Source: Bacteroides rodentium JCM 16496 | Lineage (GTDB): Bacteria > Bacteroidota > Bacteroidia > Bacteroidales > Bacteroidaceae | Assembly (NCBI RefSeq): GCF_000614125.1 | Contig: NZ_BAKJ01000015.1 | Span: 1-64,000 of the forward strand | Length of the DNA: 64,000 bases | Reading direction: 5' to 3' | Shown here: positions 1 through 8,460 of the stretch, piece after piece | Layout of the letters: each line of letters opens with the position of its first letter | How positions within the stretch are numbered: the first letter of the stretch is position 1 | The notes under the pieces: generated by a model | The model's database searches: none | The model's input: the letters and a program-made list of their open reading frames with translations, nothing else | Told to the model about the DNA's origin: nothing | Translations under genes and position numbers: made by a program

Positions 1-4
1 GCTC

Positions 5-29
5 CGGTATTTTCCCCGAAAACCTTGCC
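5..29 (+). repeat. Imperfect 25-bp direct repeat, copy 1
   Basis: The sequence from 5 to 29 matches 611-635 at 22 of 25 positions and shares the core CGGTATTTT and CCCGAAA. Similarity weakens but continues a little downstream. Function unknown. Confidence 0.55.
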
Positions 30-610
30 TGTGGAGGCGGTCCGCATCCTGGCCCCTGAAATTGGAAATGACATGTTTCACCTTTTAATAGCAAATGATC
101 ATGAAAGCAAAGGAATGTATCGAAAAACCGAGAACCGGCAAATGGATAAAAAGAATGGCACTGGCCGCCGCAGCTTCATAATGTTCAGTTATCTTTATTC
201 AAGAGGGATTTCACCGGTATGGGCGGCAGTCGCCATCGTCTGTTTCAGGGGATTCTTCAGGTTCCTCTATAAAATCGCCTGCCTTCTGGTAGCGGCGGCG
301 ATACTTTTCTGCATCCTCAGCTGCCTGGTATTCTGATTCCACCGGCATACAATATCGGGAAATGAAACAAATGCGGCATATAAACCACTGCAACACCTTG
401 CAGGACAGGGCTGTCCCAACGGACGGCTCTTTTGGTATCCCATACTTTATGAAGACAAGGATGACGGGATCAGGGACGGAAAGGAAAGAGAGGCATATAC
501 AGCCATTGGCAGACCGGGAACTACAGGGCAAAGTTGGCAAACGCTTCTTTTCGGACGGCAAGGCCGGGACTTCGGGTTTCGCGGAAAATCATCCTCGCCC
601 GGAGGGCTTG

Positions 611-635
611 CGGTATTTTTCCCGAAAGCTTTGCC
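611..635 (+). repeat. Imperfect 25-bp direct repeat, copy 2
   Basis: Second copy of the repeat at 5-29, with three mismatches. It lies about 80 bases before the small ORF that precedes the PRTRC genes. It could be an intergenic repeat of the mobile element or a ParB-type binding site. Neither is shown by the sequence. Confidence 0.55.
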
Positions 636-717
636 TTTCCGGAAGCGTCTGCCGTAAAGCCCATGTAGTTCAACGGGCTGCCAAAGCCCGAGTATCCACA
701 ATTAAAATGATAAAGTC

Positions 718-936
718 ATGAATCAAGCAATCATCTCAAGACCGCCGACGGCACCGGTACAGATACCAATGCCGATACCGGCAAGAAGAAAGTACCATGT
801 CCCGGAACCGACCGTCAAATTCCCTCCACGGGAAAAGGGCGGACCCGTACACATCTCCACACTGCTGGACCCGATACTGGAGATAAGCAGTCATCCTGAC
901 CGGAACAGGCTGCTAGCAGAGTTCTTCAACAGATAG
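718..936 (+). CDS. Hypothetical 72-residue protein upstream of PRTRC E
   Basis: This small ORF starts at an ATG at 718 and ends 37 bases before the PRTRC protein E gene, on the same strand. The product is rich in proline and basic residues in its first half (PVQIPMPIPARRKYHVPEP) and has a short polar C-terminus. There is no signal peptide, membrane segment or recognisable domain. Its spacing and orientation suggest membership of the PRTRC operon. It could be a small accessory protein of the cassette, but no family was recognised. Confidence 0.5.
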   Translation: MNQAIISRPPTAPVQIPMPIPARRKYHVPEPTVKFPPREKGGPVHISTLLDPILEISSHPDRNRLLAEFFNR

Positions 937-973
937 AAAGAATACGGTTATTCACACTTTAATCCATATAATT

Positions 974-1924
974 ATGTTTTTTACAGCAATCAACCAGATG
1001 ATGACAGAAGGAGTCGACCTGACACTCGTCATCCGTAAAGCGAACGGACAAATGGCGGTATCCGTACTGCCGAAGTCAAACGGGCTGAAAGACGAAGCCC
1101 AGAACCACATTATCCCGTTGACCCTCAAGGGAGTTCCGCAGGAACTGGATACCGGATTCCTGCAAGCCGTCGCCCGGCCGGTGCAGAAAGCCACGGGACT
1201 GATCACCAACATGGCGCAGTTCGAGGCACAGACGGAAAAGGCCGCTTCCGAGAGCAAGGCGGCGAAGGATGCAAAGGCCAAGGAGACGAAAGAGGAGAAA
1301 GAGAAACGGGAGAAGTACGAGAAGCATCTCAAGAAAGCTGAGGAACTGATTGCCGCGGGAAACCATAAGGATGCAGTGACGGCTCTCGGACAGGCCCGAC
1401 TTTATGCCAAGCCGCAGGACCAGAAGAAGATTGACGAGATGCTGGAGCAGCAGAAAAAGGCCATGAACCGGGGAAGCCTGTTCGAGCTGATGGAAGAATC
1501 GCCTGCACCGCAACAGCTTCGGTCACAACTACCGGCAGCAACGGCACAACAGTTGCAGCCTGCACCGCACTGTCCACCGCAATCCCAGGCATCAGGACCG
1601 GCGGGCGGACAAATTCCTGACGGGCAGCAGCAGACAATGTGGCCGCCACAGCAGCCTGCGCAAAGGCCGGCACCGCATCAGGCTCCCCCACAGCCGCAAT
1701 ACGCCGGACAACGGCCGATGAGCCGCCAGCTCCCTCCACAGCCTGCATACGCGGAACAACAGATTTCATACCGGCAGGAACAGGAGCAAAATCCCGAAGA
1801 CCTCTATCCGTACTATCAGAGGGGACAGGAAGTCCCTACCTACCGCCCGGAAGATTATGAGGAATATCCCGATTTTCCGCAATCCATGTTAGAACCCAAT
1901 GTTTCACATTATCAAAGCATTTAA
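974..1924 (+). CDS. PRTRC system protein E
   Basis: This 316-residue protein fits PRTRC (ParB-related, ThiF-related cassette) protein E. The cassette occurs on plasmids and integrative elements, and its biochemical role is unknown. Residues 1-95 form the conserved domain, beginning MFFTAINQMMTEG. A Lys/Glu/Ala-rich helical stretch follows at about 95-130, then a TPR-like helical pair at about 115-160 (KAEELIAAGNHKDAVTAL). A long Pro/Gln-rich low-complexity tail from about 175 to 300 probably is disordered. The gene is followed five bases later by protein C, and the C, F, B, ThiF order supports the assignment. No enzymatic motif is visible. Confidence 0.8.
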   Translation: MFFTAINQMMTEGVDLTLVIRKANGQMAVSVLPKSNGLKDEAQNHIIPLTLKGVPQELDTGFLQAVARPVQKATGLITNMAQFEAQTEKAASESKAAKDAKAKETKEEKEKREKYEKHLKKAEELIAAGNHKDAVTALGQARLYAKPQDQKKIDEMLEQQKKAMNRGSLFELMEESPAPQQLRSQLPAATAQQLQPAPHCPPQSQASGPAGGQIPDGQQQTMWPPQQPAQRPAPHQAPPQPQYAGQRPMSRQLPPQPAYAEQQISYRQEQEQNPEDLYPYYQRGQEVPTYRPEDYEEYPDFPQSMLEPNVSHYQSI

Positions 1925-1928
1925 TATT

Positions 1929-2150
1929 ATGGCATTAGAAATCAAGGGAATGACACGTTCATTCACATTCAAGAAAGGCAACGGTATGGTCACACTCGAT
2001 GACCCGAACACGTCGGACAGCCCCGAAATGGTCATGAACTACTACTCGAACTTCTATCCGGAACTGACCACGGCAACGGTGCACGGGCCGGTCATCAAGG
2101 AAGACAAGGCGGTGTATGAATTCAAAACTACCATCGGGACAAAAGGATAA
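1929..2150 (+). CDS. PRTRC system protein C
   Basis: This 73-residue protein begins MALEIKGMTRSFTFKKGNG and matches the short PRTRC protein C family in length, position and sequence style. It is a small, single-domain, probably beta-rich cytoplasmic protein without catalytic motifs. The ATG at 1929 is chosen because it lies just after the protein E stop and gives the family's N-terminus. An upstream in-frame start overlapping protein E is less likely. Its role in the cassette is unknown. Confidence 0.8.
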   Translation: MALEIKGMTRSFTFKKGNGMVTLDDPNTSDSPEMVMNYYSNFYPELTTATVHGPVIKEDKAVYEFKTTIGTKG

Positions 2151-2155
2151 AAGCA

Positions 2156-3269
2156 ATGGGAAAGGACAATAAAAAACAGAAGAAATCATGTGTACCATTG
2201 GACGAACAGCAGGTGGAACGGCTTGCAAGGCTCATCATCGGACAGACCGTACGCAATATCCATTACAGTACGGACAGGAAAGAAAGGATTACGGCACCGG
2301 GGGGTGCCGTTCCTCTTTTCTGAACGCCACGTTTCAGCCAAAACCTTTGCCGAGTCTTGTCGTGGAAGATTCCGACGGGAAAAGGCATAATCTCATCACG
2401 CGGGACAACTACAGGTTCCTGCGTGACTCCTTCTTCAGATATGCCTGCCTAATGGAGAAGGAGGCGGTACATACCCCGGGCCGGACGTTCGGGGAAGGGA
2501 TCGCAAGGCTGCACGAGGAGATGGATGCCCTTGTCGGTGAGGGCTGAACGTCAATATCGAAGAGCAAGACGGACGGTTGCTGTTCAAGCTCTGGAAAGCC
2601 CATCATTGGGGAAAACTGACACTGTATTATTTCCCGATGAAATTCGTGGAGGCGCTCGGACCGGAATTGAGGCGTATCTCCATCACATTCATCCATGAAT
2701 TGATGAAGGCAAACGGAATACAGACCGTTCTGGACGAGGACGACACGGAATATGTCCTGACCTGGATTTCAGAGGAAGTACCGGAAGAGGCCCCGGAGGA
2801 AAGGAAAAAACGGCTGAGGCTCCTGCACTCCTACGAGAACGGCAGAATAAAGAGGCTGCTCCAAAGGGTGGAACGCAAGTGCTACTACAAGAACCTGCCG
2901 AAGGCACTTGACAGGTATAAAGCCCAGAACGACTACGAACGGTCGCTGGTCTCCGCCATGAAGGAGGGGTTACAATTCCTGTCACCGGAACGCGGCATCA
3001 TGGAATACTGCTACGATCCTTTTTATGAGGAGGAACCGGAGTTCCACCCCATGTACCTCTACCAACAGATACGTGTAATCTATGACAGTTACGATATGGT
3101 GACGGACTATCTCGTGAATTGTTACAATTCCCACAGCAGGGAGACCTACGACATCATACCGGTCACGACACTCGCCCTGTCTCCCGAAACGGGAGAGCTG
3201 TTCCACATGGATGACTACCCGGAACGCTTTTTCAAATGGGCGGACAAATTCATCAACATAATAATTTGA
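2156..3269 (+). CDS. PRTRC system protein F (two frameshifts)
   Basis: Three reading-frame pieces join into one protein of about 370 residues, consistent with PRTRC protein F. The first piece starts at ATG 2156 (MGKDNKKQKKSCVPLDEQQ) and stops at about 2321. The second runs in the next frame to 2547, and the third runs to 3269, ending FKWADKFINIII. Both shifts are -1. The first falls near a G6 run at 2299-2304, and the second at the GGG at 2541-2543, where a fourth G would restore EGLNVNIEE. The gene sits between proteins C and B, where F is expected. The shifts may be sequencing errors or real inactivation. Function is unknown. Confidence 0.65.
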
Positions 3270-3274
3270 ACACT

Positions 3275-3976
3275 ATGATGGAGACAAACGAACTTACAAG
3301 AACTTTGAAGACCCAGCTTATCCCCAAGGCGGCACTGATAGCCTACGTCTCGGAGGATGACAAGAATTTTTTTCTGGAGATACGGGACATAAACGATCGT
3401 GGAAACATGGCGGAAGGCAGGCCTATAACGCAGGAATTCATGAACGAGCTTGTAAAGGGATATTCGGAAAGGCATAGCAGCACGCCTTACGGAAAAGTAC
3501 CGTCCAACCTGATCTATTGCGATTCACGCAAGGGCAGCGAGCGGTATGTATGGTACAATCCCCCGCATAAACGGATGATGTTCTTCAGTCCGGGACTTGA
3601 AATAGAGAATGCGGAATACAACCTGCCGGGAGTCGTTTATGAGGCGGGAGAACACGGAATGAGGATATATGCCTACAAGGGTGACATGCCCGGCAAGGAC
3701 ACGCCGCTATATGCCGCGCCGTTCTTTAATGTGACCGGCTCCAGTGTATGCCTGGGTTCTGCCAATATAGACTTGCCCAAGGACCTGACATACGAAAGCC
3801 TGCTGCAATACTGGGAAAAGAAATTCTGGCTGACGGAGTTCTCCCATCTGGGAGGTGACGGAAACCCGACCAGATCCAACCTGGTTCTGGTAACGAAAGC
3901 AGCCAGGGACATGCCTTTCAATCTCGATGAACTGAAACCGTTGAACAATATGAAACTTAAAGACATACTGACATGA
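3275..3976 (+). CDS. PRTRC system protein B
   Basis: This 233-residue protein matches PRTRC protein B. The ATG at 3275 (MMETNELTRTLKTQLIPKAA) is preferred to an upstream in-frame start at 3236, which would overlap protein F. No signal peptide or membrane helix is visible. The gene overlaps the ThiF-family gene by four bases (ATGA), indicating translational coupling. The protein may work with the ThiF-like adenylating protein, but this is inferred only from gene order. Confidence 0.8.
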   Translation: MMETNELTRTLKTQLIPKAALIAYVSEDDKNFFLEIRDINDRGNMAEGRPITQEFMNELVKGYSERHSSTPYGKVPSNLIYCDSRKGSERYVWYNPPHKRMMFFSPGLEIENAEYNLPGVVYEAGEHGMRIYAYKGDMPGKDTPLYAAPFFNVTGSSVCLGSANIDLPKDLTYESLLQYWEKKFWLTEFSHLGGDGNPTRSNLVLVTKAARDMPFNLDELKPLNNMKLKDILT

Positions 3977-4760
3977 AAAGAGTACATTATACCGACAGTT
4001 ACCTGATGAGTCCGCAGCATCCGGTAACGGTAAACCTGATCGGAGCGGGAGGAACCGGGTCGCAGGTACTCACCTGCCTGGCACGTCTTGACACAGCTCT
4101 GAGGGGACTCGGACACCCGGGACTGTTTGTTACACTGTACGACCCTGACACCGTGACGGAAGCCAACATCGGTCGCCAGCTTTTCGGACCGTCCGACCTG
4201 GGACAGAACAAGGCACAATGCCTCGTCACCCGGATAAACAACTTTTTCGGGAATGACTGGAAGGCGCAAGCGGACATCTATCCGGCAGTATTGAAGGATA
4301 CCAGACGGGACAACCTGGCCAATATCACGATTACCTGTACCGACAACATCAAGTCACGGATTGACTTGTGGAATCTGTTGAAGCTTTGCCGCAACCGACA
4401 TACTGCACTTACGAGACCCCGCTGTACTGGATGGATTTCGGGAACACGCAGACCACGGGGCAAGTCGTGCTGGGTACCGTACCGAAGAAAATCAAACAGC
4501 CGGCGTCCAAACTCTATGAGACCGTCAATTCGCTGAAAGTCATCACCCGCATGGTGAAATACACGAGAGTGAAGGAAACCGATTCCGGTCCGAGCTGTTC
4601 GTTGGCTGAAGCGTTGGAAAAACAGGACCTGTTCATCAACTCCACACTGGCACAACTCGGATGCGGCATCCTATGGAAAATGTTCCGAAACGGAGTGATC
4701 GAGCATAACGGATTGTACCTGAATCTGGACACGATGAAAGTGAATTCGATAATCATATAG
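3973..4760 (+). CDS. PRTRC system ThiF-family protein (frameshifted)
   Basis: ThiF/MoeB/E1-type adenylating fold. The nucleotide-binding loop GAGGTGSQV lies at about residues 17-25, followed by the DPDTVTEANIGRQLF segment typical of the family, where the Asp and Arg contact ATP. Members activate the C-terminus of a partner protein; the partner here is unknown. The frame breaks at TTT 4385-4387. One more T would join NLLKL to LPQPTYCTYETPLYWMDFG, giving a protein of about 262 residues. No obvious programmed slippery heptamer is present. This is the last gene of the cassette and is followed by a hairpin terminator. Confidence 0.75.
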
Positions 4761-4787
4761 ACAGGTCAGCGGTTATAAATTCTTTCG

Positions 4788-4829
4788 CTCGAATGGAAAG
4801 AACTCAGGAAACAGCCTTTCCATTTCGAG
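4788..4829. terminator. Hairpin terminator after the PRTRC cassette
   Basis: Arms at 4788-4800 and 4816-4829 pair over 13 bp with one bulged base, and TTTT follows on the plus strand. It ends the PRTRC operon. The remaining sequence to 5081 is AT-rich and shows no gene. Confidence 0.7.
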
Positions 4830-5081
4830 TTTTCCATTTTCTATATGGCAAGATATTCTTTGCATTGGCTCTGACACTCCGTTTCAAGTCTTCACGCAAT
4901 ATACAGAACGCGGTCTTTTACTTTGTCATATTATTCAATATAATGCTTTTCAGAGATAAAAATAATTAAAGCGTTTTTTATCAATCAAGAATAGTTTAGC
5001 AGGAGATATACATAACAGCTTGAAGTTTTTTGAATTGCTTCCTGTTTTTATTCCATATGTTAAACTAATAATTGATTATTT

Positions 5082-6290
5082 ATGACTAGTGTAAAAGTAA
5101 AATTCACTCCTTCATCCGTTATCCTTAAAGAGGGAACGGTTCATTATCAAATAATTCATCATTGTAAAGTACGGCATATCCGCACCGGTTACAAACTGTT
5201 TCCAAGTGAGTGGATTTCTGCTTCTAGTGAAATCAATGTCTCGGCAGGAAGTGGAGAAGGCCGAAAAAGCTATCTTGTTGCATTAAAAAATCAAATTGAT
5301 AAAGACCTTTTCCGAATAAAGAAATGCATTAACCGATTGAATCAGGAGAACAGCCCTTTCACAGTAGACCGTATAATAGAACTTTACACTACTCCAGAAG
5401 GAAATTCCACCTTTCTTCTATATGGAAAAGAACTGCTGGTTGAATTGAGGCAAATAGGTAAGGTGCGTACAGCTGGTACCTATCAGAGTGCCTTGAACAG
5501 CTTTGAACGTTACTTGAATAACCGTGGAGATGTCCCGTTGGACGAAGTGGATTCCAATCAGATGATAGCCTATGAAAGCTGGCTCAAAGGGAATGGCATC
5601 TGCCCGAATAGCTGTTCGTATTATATGCGTAACCTCAGGGCCATTTATAACCGGGCCGTGAATGAAGGGCTTGTTGTTCAACGAAATCCCTTCAAGCATG
5701 TCTATACCGGTATAGACAAAACGAAGAAACGGGCGGTTTCCCTCAGCGTGATTCGAAGAATACGGGATTTGGATCTTAATAAGAAGTCTCTCATTTTTGC
5801 CAGAGACATCTTTATGTTCAGTTTTTATACACGTGGAATGTCCTTTGTGGATATGGCATTCCTGAAAAAGAAAGACCTCCAGAATGGAATCCTGACCTAT
5901 CGGAGAAAAAAAACCGGTCAGCAATTGTTTATCAAATGGGAAAAGCCCATGCAGGAACTTATTGATAAATACAATACCTCTGAAACTTCCTACCTGCTAC
6001 CAATTATTCAGAACAATGGTGTGGACGAATGGCATCAATACCAAAATGAAGCGCACCGTATCAACAGAAATCTGAAACTGATTGGCAAACAAATAGGTTT
6101 GGGTATTCCACTTACCACCTATGTTGCCCGCCATGCTTGGGCCAGCATCGCCCAAAGTAAAAATGTTTCTTTGCCTGTCATCAGTGAGGCACTGGGGCAT
6201 GATTCGGAGCAAACTACCCGAATTTATCTTGCCTCTTTAGACACATCTATTGTAGACAAGGCAAATAGTCTCATTTTGATGTCTATATAA
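5082..6290 (+). CDS. Tyrosine recombinase adjacent to the invertible capsule promoter
   Basis: This 402-residue recombinase has an arm-type N-terminal domain (about 1-100), a SAM-like core-binding domain (about 110-210) and a C-terminal catalytic domain. Visible catalytic features are the Arg of FYTRGMSFVDM (about residue 250), the Arg-His pair at about 350-351 and the Tyr nucleophile at about 382 in TTRIYLASL. Bacteroides capsule loci commonly have such a recombinase next to upxY, where it inverts the local promoter. Here the gene ends 21-24 bases before the first inverted-repeat copy, so control of the switch at 6312-6585 is the natural inference. An element integrase is the alternative. 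Confidence 0.85.
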   Translation: MTSVKVKFTPSSVILKEGTVHYQIIHHCKVRHIRTGYKLFPSEWISASSEINVSAGSGEGRKSYLVALKNQIDKDLFRIKKCINRLNQENSPFTVDRIIELYTTPEGNSTFLLYGKELLVELRQIGKVRTAGTYQSALNSFERYLNNRGDVPLDEVDSNQMIAYESWLKGNGICPNSCSYYMRNLRAIYNRAVNEGLVVQRNPFKHVYTGIDKTKKRAVSLSVIRRIRDLDLNKKSLIFARDIFMFSFYTRGMSFVDMAFLKKKDLQNGILTYRRKKTGQQLFIKWEKPMQELIDKYNTSETSYLLPIIQNNGVDEWHQYQNEAHRINRNLKLIGKQIGLGIPLTTYVARHAWASIAQSKNVSLPVISEALGHDSEQTTRIYLASLDTSIVDKANSLILMSI

Positions 6291-6311
6291 ATAAATACCG
6301 AAAATGGTACA

Positions 6312-6335
6312 TATCTTCTTAAGAGAAGTACATCT
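6312..6335 (+). repeat. Recombinase site A (left inverted repeat)
   Basis: Positions 6314-6335 are the exact reverse complement of 6564-6585 (22 bp). The site contains the imperfect palindrome CTTCTTAAGAGAAG around CTTAAG, as expected for a tyrosine-recombinase crossover site. Confidence 0.9.
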
Positions 6336-6370
6336 ACATATAAAACTTGAAAGAGTAGCTACGGTCACTT

Positions 6371-6392
6371 TATCTTCTTAAGAGAAGTACAT
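6371..6392 (+). repeat. Recombinase site B (second left copy)
   Basis: This copy is identical to site A over 22 bases (compare 6312-6333) and lies in the same orientation 59 bases downstream. It is therefore also inverted relative to site C over 20 bp. Either A-C or B-C could recombine. A-B recombination would delete 59 bp. Confidence 0.85.
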
Positions 6393-6400
6393 TTTGAGTG

Positions 6401-6429
6401 CAAAAATACAAAAAAAATCTAAAAATCAA
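6401..6429 (-). promoter_or_regulatory. Invertible capsule promoter, OFF orientation as assembled
   Basis: On the minus strand, TTG at 6427-6429 is followed after 18 bases by TATTTTTG at 6401-6408, matching the Bacteroidota promoter pattern TTTG/TTG, about 19, TAnnTTTG. It lies inside both possible inversion units. In this orientation it reads left, toward the 3' end of the recombinase gene. A-C inversion would place the -7 box near 6491-6498 on the plus strand, and B-C inversion near 6550-6557. Either would read into upxY with a leader of roughly 200-250 bases. No equally good plus-strand promoter is visible before upxY. Confidence 0.75.
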
Positions 6430-6563
6430 GGTATAAAGTGAACTCTTTTTTTATTACTTATTTTTAAGAATCTTCAACATAATGTGTAAAATGAAAAACA
6501 ATCATCCCCATATATCCTCTAACATGACTTTGTTTATCAAGTTATTATCGCTTTATAACTAAA

Positions 6564-6585
6564 AGATGTACTTCTCTTAAGAAGA
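6564..6585 (-). repeat. Recombinase site C (right inverted repeat)
   Basis: Perfect 22-bp inverted copy of 6314-6335. The A-C interval encloses 228 bp containing the promoter at complement(6401..6429). Confidence 0.9.
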
Positions 6586-6692
6586 GTAGTATGTTTTAGT
6601 ATAAGTGAACACTTGCCTTTTAGAATAGCGATGCAAGGGATGATTAAAGGAATAAAAGATTCCTACTTTTGGAAAGTGTTTTGTAACTGCTT

Positions 6693-6715
6693 GATTATTA
6701 ACAAATAAAATAATC
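6693..6715 (+). promoter_or_regulatory. Small hairpin in the upxY leader
   Basis: GATTATT at 6693-6699 pairs with AATAATC at 6709-6715 around a 9-base loop, 40 bases before upxY. UpxY-type antiterminators are known to act through the leader of their own operon. This hairpin is a candidate leader element, though it is weak and AT-rich. Confidence 0.35.
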
Positions 6716-6755
6716 ATGCAGGATTGGTGATATTTGCCTGAACTAAAGTATATCA

Positions 6756-7292
6756 ATGGGAAATACTGAATACGCACAATGGTATGTCATGCGTGATTTG
6801 AAACGGTGCAATGCTAAAAAGCCGGCATACAAACAATTGCAAGAAGCGGGTGTAAAGGTATTTGTCCCCTTGAAATGGCAAATCATTTTGCAAAAGGGCA
6901 AAAAGGTGCGTGAGAAAGTTCCGGCCATTCAAGATTTGCTCTTTGTTTATGATTCCCGTCAGCATTTGGACTCCATTGTGGAAAGAACCAAAACGCTTCA
7001 ATACCGTTGGTTGCGGAATACGTTCCGGGAACCTATGACTGTGTCTGATTTGGAAATGGACAGATTCATACAAGCCGTCAGCAGTTCCGATTCCCCCAAA
7101 TATTATTTGCCGGAAGAGATAACCCCTCAGATGTGCGGACGCAAAATTCGGATTATAGGAGGTCCTCTCAATGGATATGAGGGCTGTTTGCTTAAAATAC
7201 GAGGCAGCAAGATAAAACGCTTGCTTGTCGAATTAAAGGGTTATCTCGCTGTTGGTGTGGAGGTTCTTCCTGAATATATTCAATTTGTCTGA
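6756..7292 (+). CDS. UpxY-family capsule transcription antiterminator
   Basis: This 178-residue NusG-like protein has an NGN-type domain at about residues 5-105 (starting near YAQWYVMRDLKR) and a KOW domain at about 125-175 (GRKIRIIGGPLNGYEG). UpxY proteins are encoded first in Bacteroides capsule operons and prevent premature termination in their own leader, so that the downstream genes are transcribed. It is the first gene after the invertible promoter. The usual partner UpxZ, which inhibits UpxY proteins of other loci, is not found downstream. The ATG at 6756 gives a normal family length. Confidence 0.9.
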   Translation: MGNTEYAQWYVMRDLKRCNAKKPAYKQLQEAGVKVFVPLKWQIILQKGKKVREKVPAIQDLLFVYDSRQHLDSIVERTKTLQYRWLRNTFREPMTVSDLEMDRFIQAVSSSDSPKYYLPEEITPQMCGRKIRIIGGPLNGYEGCLLKIRGSKIKRLLVELKGYLAVGVEVLPEYIQFV

Positions 7293-7302
7293 TACGATAT
7301 TT

Positions 7303-8448
7303 ATGACTGTTATTTTGAATGTAATGGACAATCCTAGGGCCTTTTGGGTTGTCAATTCCTTGTTTGTATTCGCCTTGAGCGTATTTTGTGCCGGCGTCTT
7401 GATTCCACAAATCTTGTTGATATCATTTCGTAAGCGTCTGTTTGATGTGCCTGATGAACGGAAGATCCATCAGGGGGTAGTACCCCGTTTAGGAGGGATA
7501 GCCTTCAAACCGGTTGTCTTTTTCTCGGTGGCACTTGCTTTGGGACTCAGTATGTTGTTGGGATACAGTCAGCTTCTTGGTAATATCGGCAGTGAAAGCC
7601 GCCCGTTGGCATTCGGCTTCTGTACCATTATGATGCTTTATCTGGTTGGGATGGCTGATGACCTGATTGGTATCCGTTACCGTGCCAAGTTCGCCATACA
7701 GATTATTTGCGGATTACTGGTTATTGCAGGCGGGCTGTGGATCAATAACCTGCACGGTTTGCTGTTTATTCACGCTCTTCCTGAATGGATTGGATACCCC
7801 ATTACCGTATTCGCTGTGGTATTTATTATCAATGCCATCAATCTGATAGATGGGATAGACGGATTGGCTTCCGGATTGTGTGGAGTGGCTATGCTTTTTT
7901 ATGGATTGGTGTTTTTTATAATAGGCGAATACATTTATGCCCTGCTCGCTTTTGCGACACTTGGAGTGCTCGTTCCCTTTTTCTATTATAACGTATTTGG
8001 AGATCCTGCCAAAAAGAACAAAATATTCATGGGTGATACCGGTAGCTTGACGATTGGTATGATGACTTGCATTTTAAGTCTGAAACTGCTTGACGGGTTT
8101 CCGGTAAATCACTCTATGCAACAGCCTAATGCTTTCTTTTTAGCCTATTCACCGCTTATCATTCCCTGTTTTGATGTGGTACGGGTTTATTTGCACCGTG
8201 TGCGAAACGGAAAGAATCCCTTTTTGCCAGATAAGAACCATATCCATCACAAAATGCTTGCTGTTGGCATGAGACAGCGTACAGTTATGATTGCCATTGT
8301 ACTGGTATCTGTCTGTTTTACACTGTGCAATATTCTGCTTTCACGTTATATAAATGTAACCTTGCTTTTAATACTGGACATCTTTATATGGACCTTGGGT
8401 AATCTATGGTTAACCCGTAGAATCCATATTACTCATTCGAAACTATAG
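7303..8448 (+). CDS. WecA/MraY-family undecaprenyl-phosphate glycosyl-1-phosphate transferase
   Basis: A polytopic inner-membrane enzyme of about 381 residues. It should transfer a sugar-1-phosphate (typically GlcNAc-1-P or a derivative) from a UDP-sugar to undecaprenyl phosphate, starting the capsule repeat unit. Family motifs are MADDLIG (Mg/substrate aspartates), NAINLIDGIDGLASG and the C-terminal HIHH motif in KNHIHHKML. About ten hydrophobic helices are visible. The ATG at 7303 avoids the 41-bp overlap with upxY that an upstream TTG would create; ATG 7324 is also possible. No other initiating transferase is seen in the locus. Confidence 0.88.
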   Translation: MTVILNVMDNPRAFWVVNSLFVFALSVFCAGVLIPQILLISFRKRLFDVPDERKIHQGVVPRLGGIAFKPVVFFSVALALGLSMLLGYSQLLGNIGSESRPLAFGFCTIMMLYLVGMADDLIGIRYRAKFAIQIICGLLVIAGGLWINNLHGLLFIHALPEWIGYPITVFAVVFIINAINLIDGIDGLASGLCGVAMLFYGLVFFIIGEYIYALLAFATLGVLVPFFYYNVFGDPAKKNKIFMGDTGSLTIGMMTCILSLKLLDGFPVNHSMQQPNAFFLAYSPLIIPCFDVVRVYLHRVRNGKNPFLPDKNHIHHKMLAVGMRQRTVMIAIVLVSVCFTLCNILLSRYINVTLLLILDIFIWTLGNLWLTRRIHITHSKL

Positions 8449-8460
8449 TTTTATATCAAT

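Larger units (their letters stand above)
1..717. other. Region without a confident gene; possible small ORF on either strand
   Basis: No family was recognised here. Between about 140 and 350 both strands are open. The plus strand encodes a hydrophobic small protein ending at 336. The minus strand encodes a charged 45-residue protein, complement(211..348), with an Ala/Glu/Arg-rich helix. Hydrophobic and charged codons are complementary, so one of the two is a shadow and I cannot tell which. The region lies immediately upstream of a PRTRC cassette and holds two copies of a 25-bp imperfect repeat. Confidence 0.3.

Noticed and set aside
4370-4400. Programmed -1 frameshifting in the ThiF-family gene
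   Set aside because: No slippery heptamer or downstream structure is apparent, and a missing T in a short run explains the break more simply.
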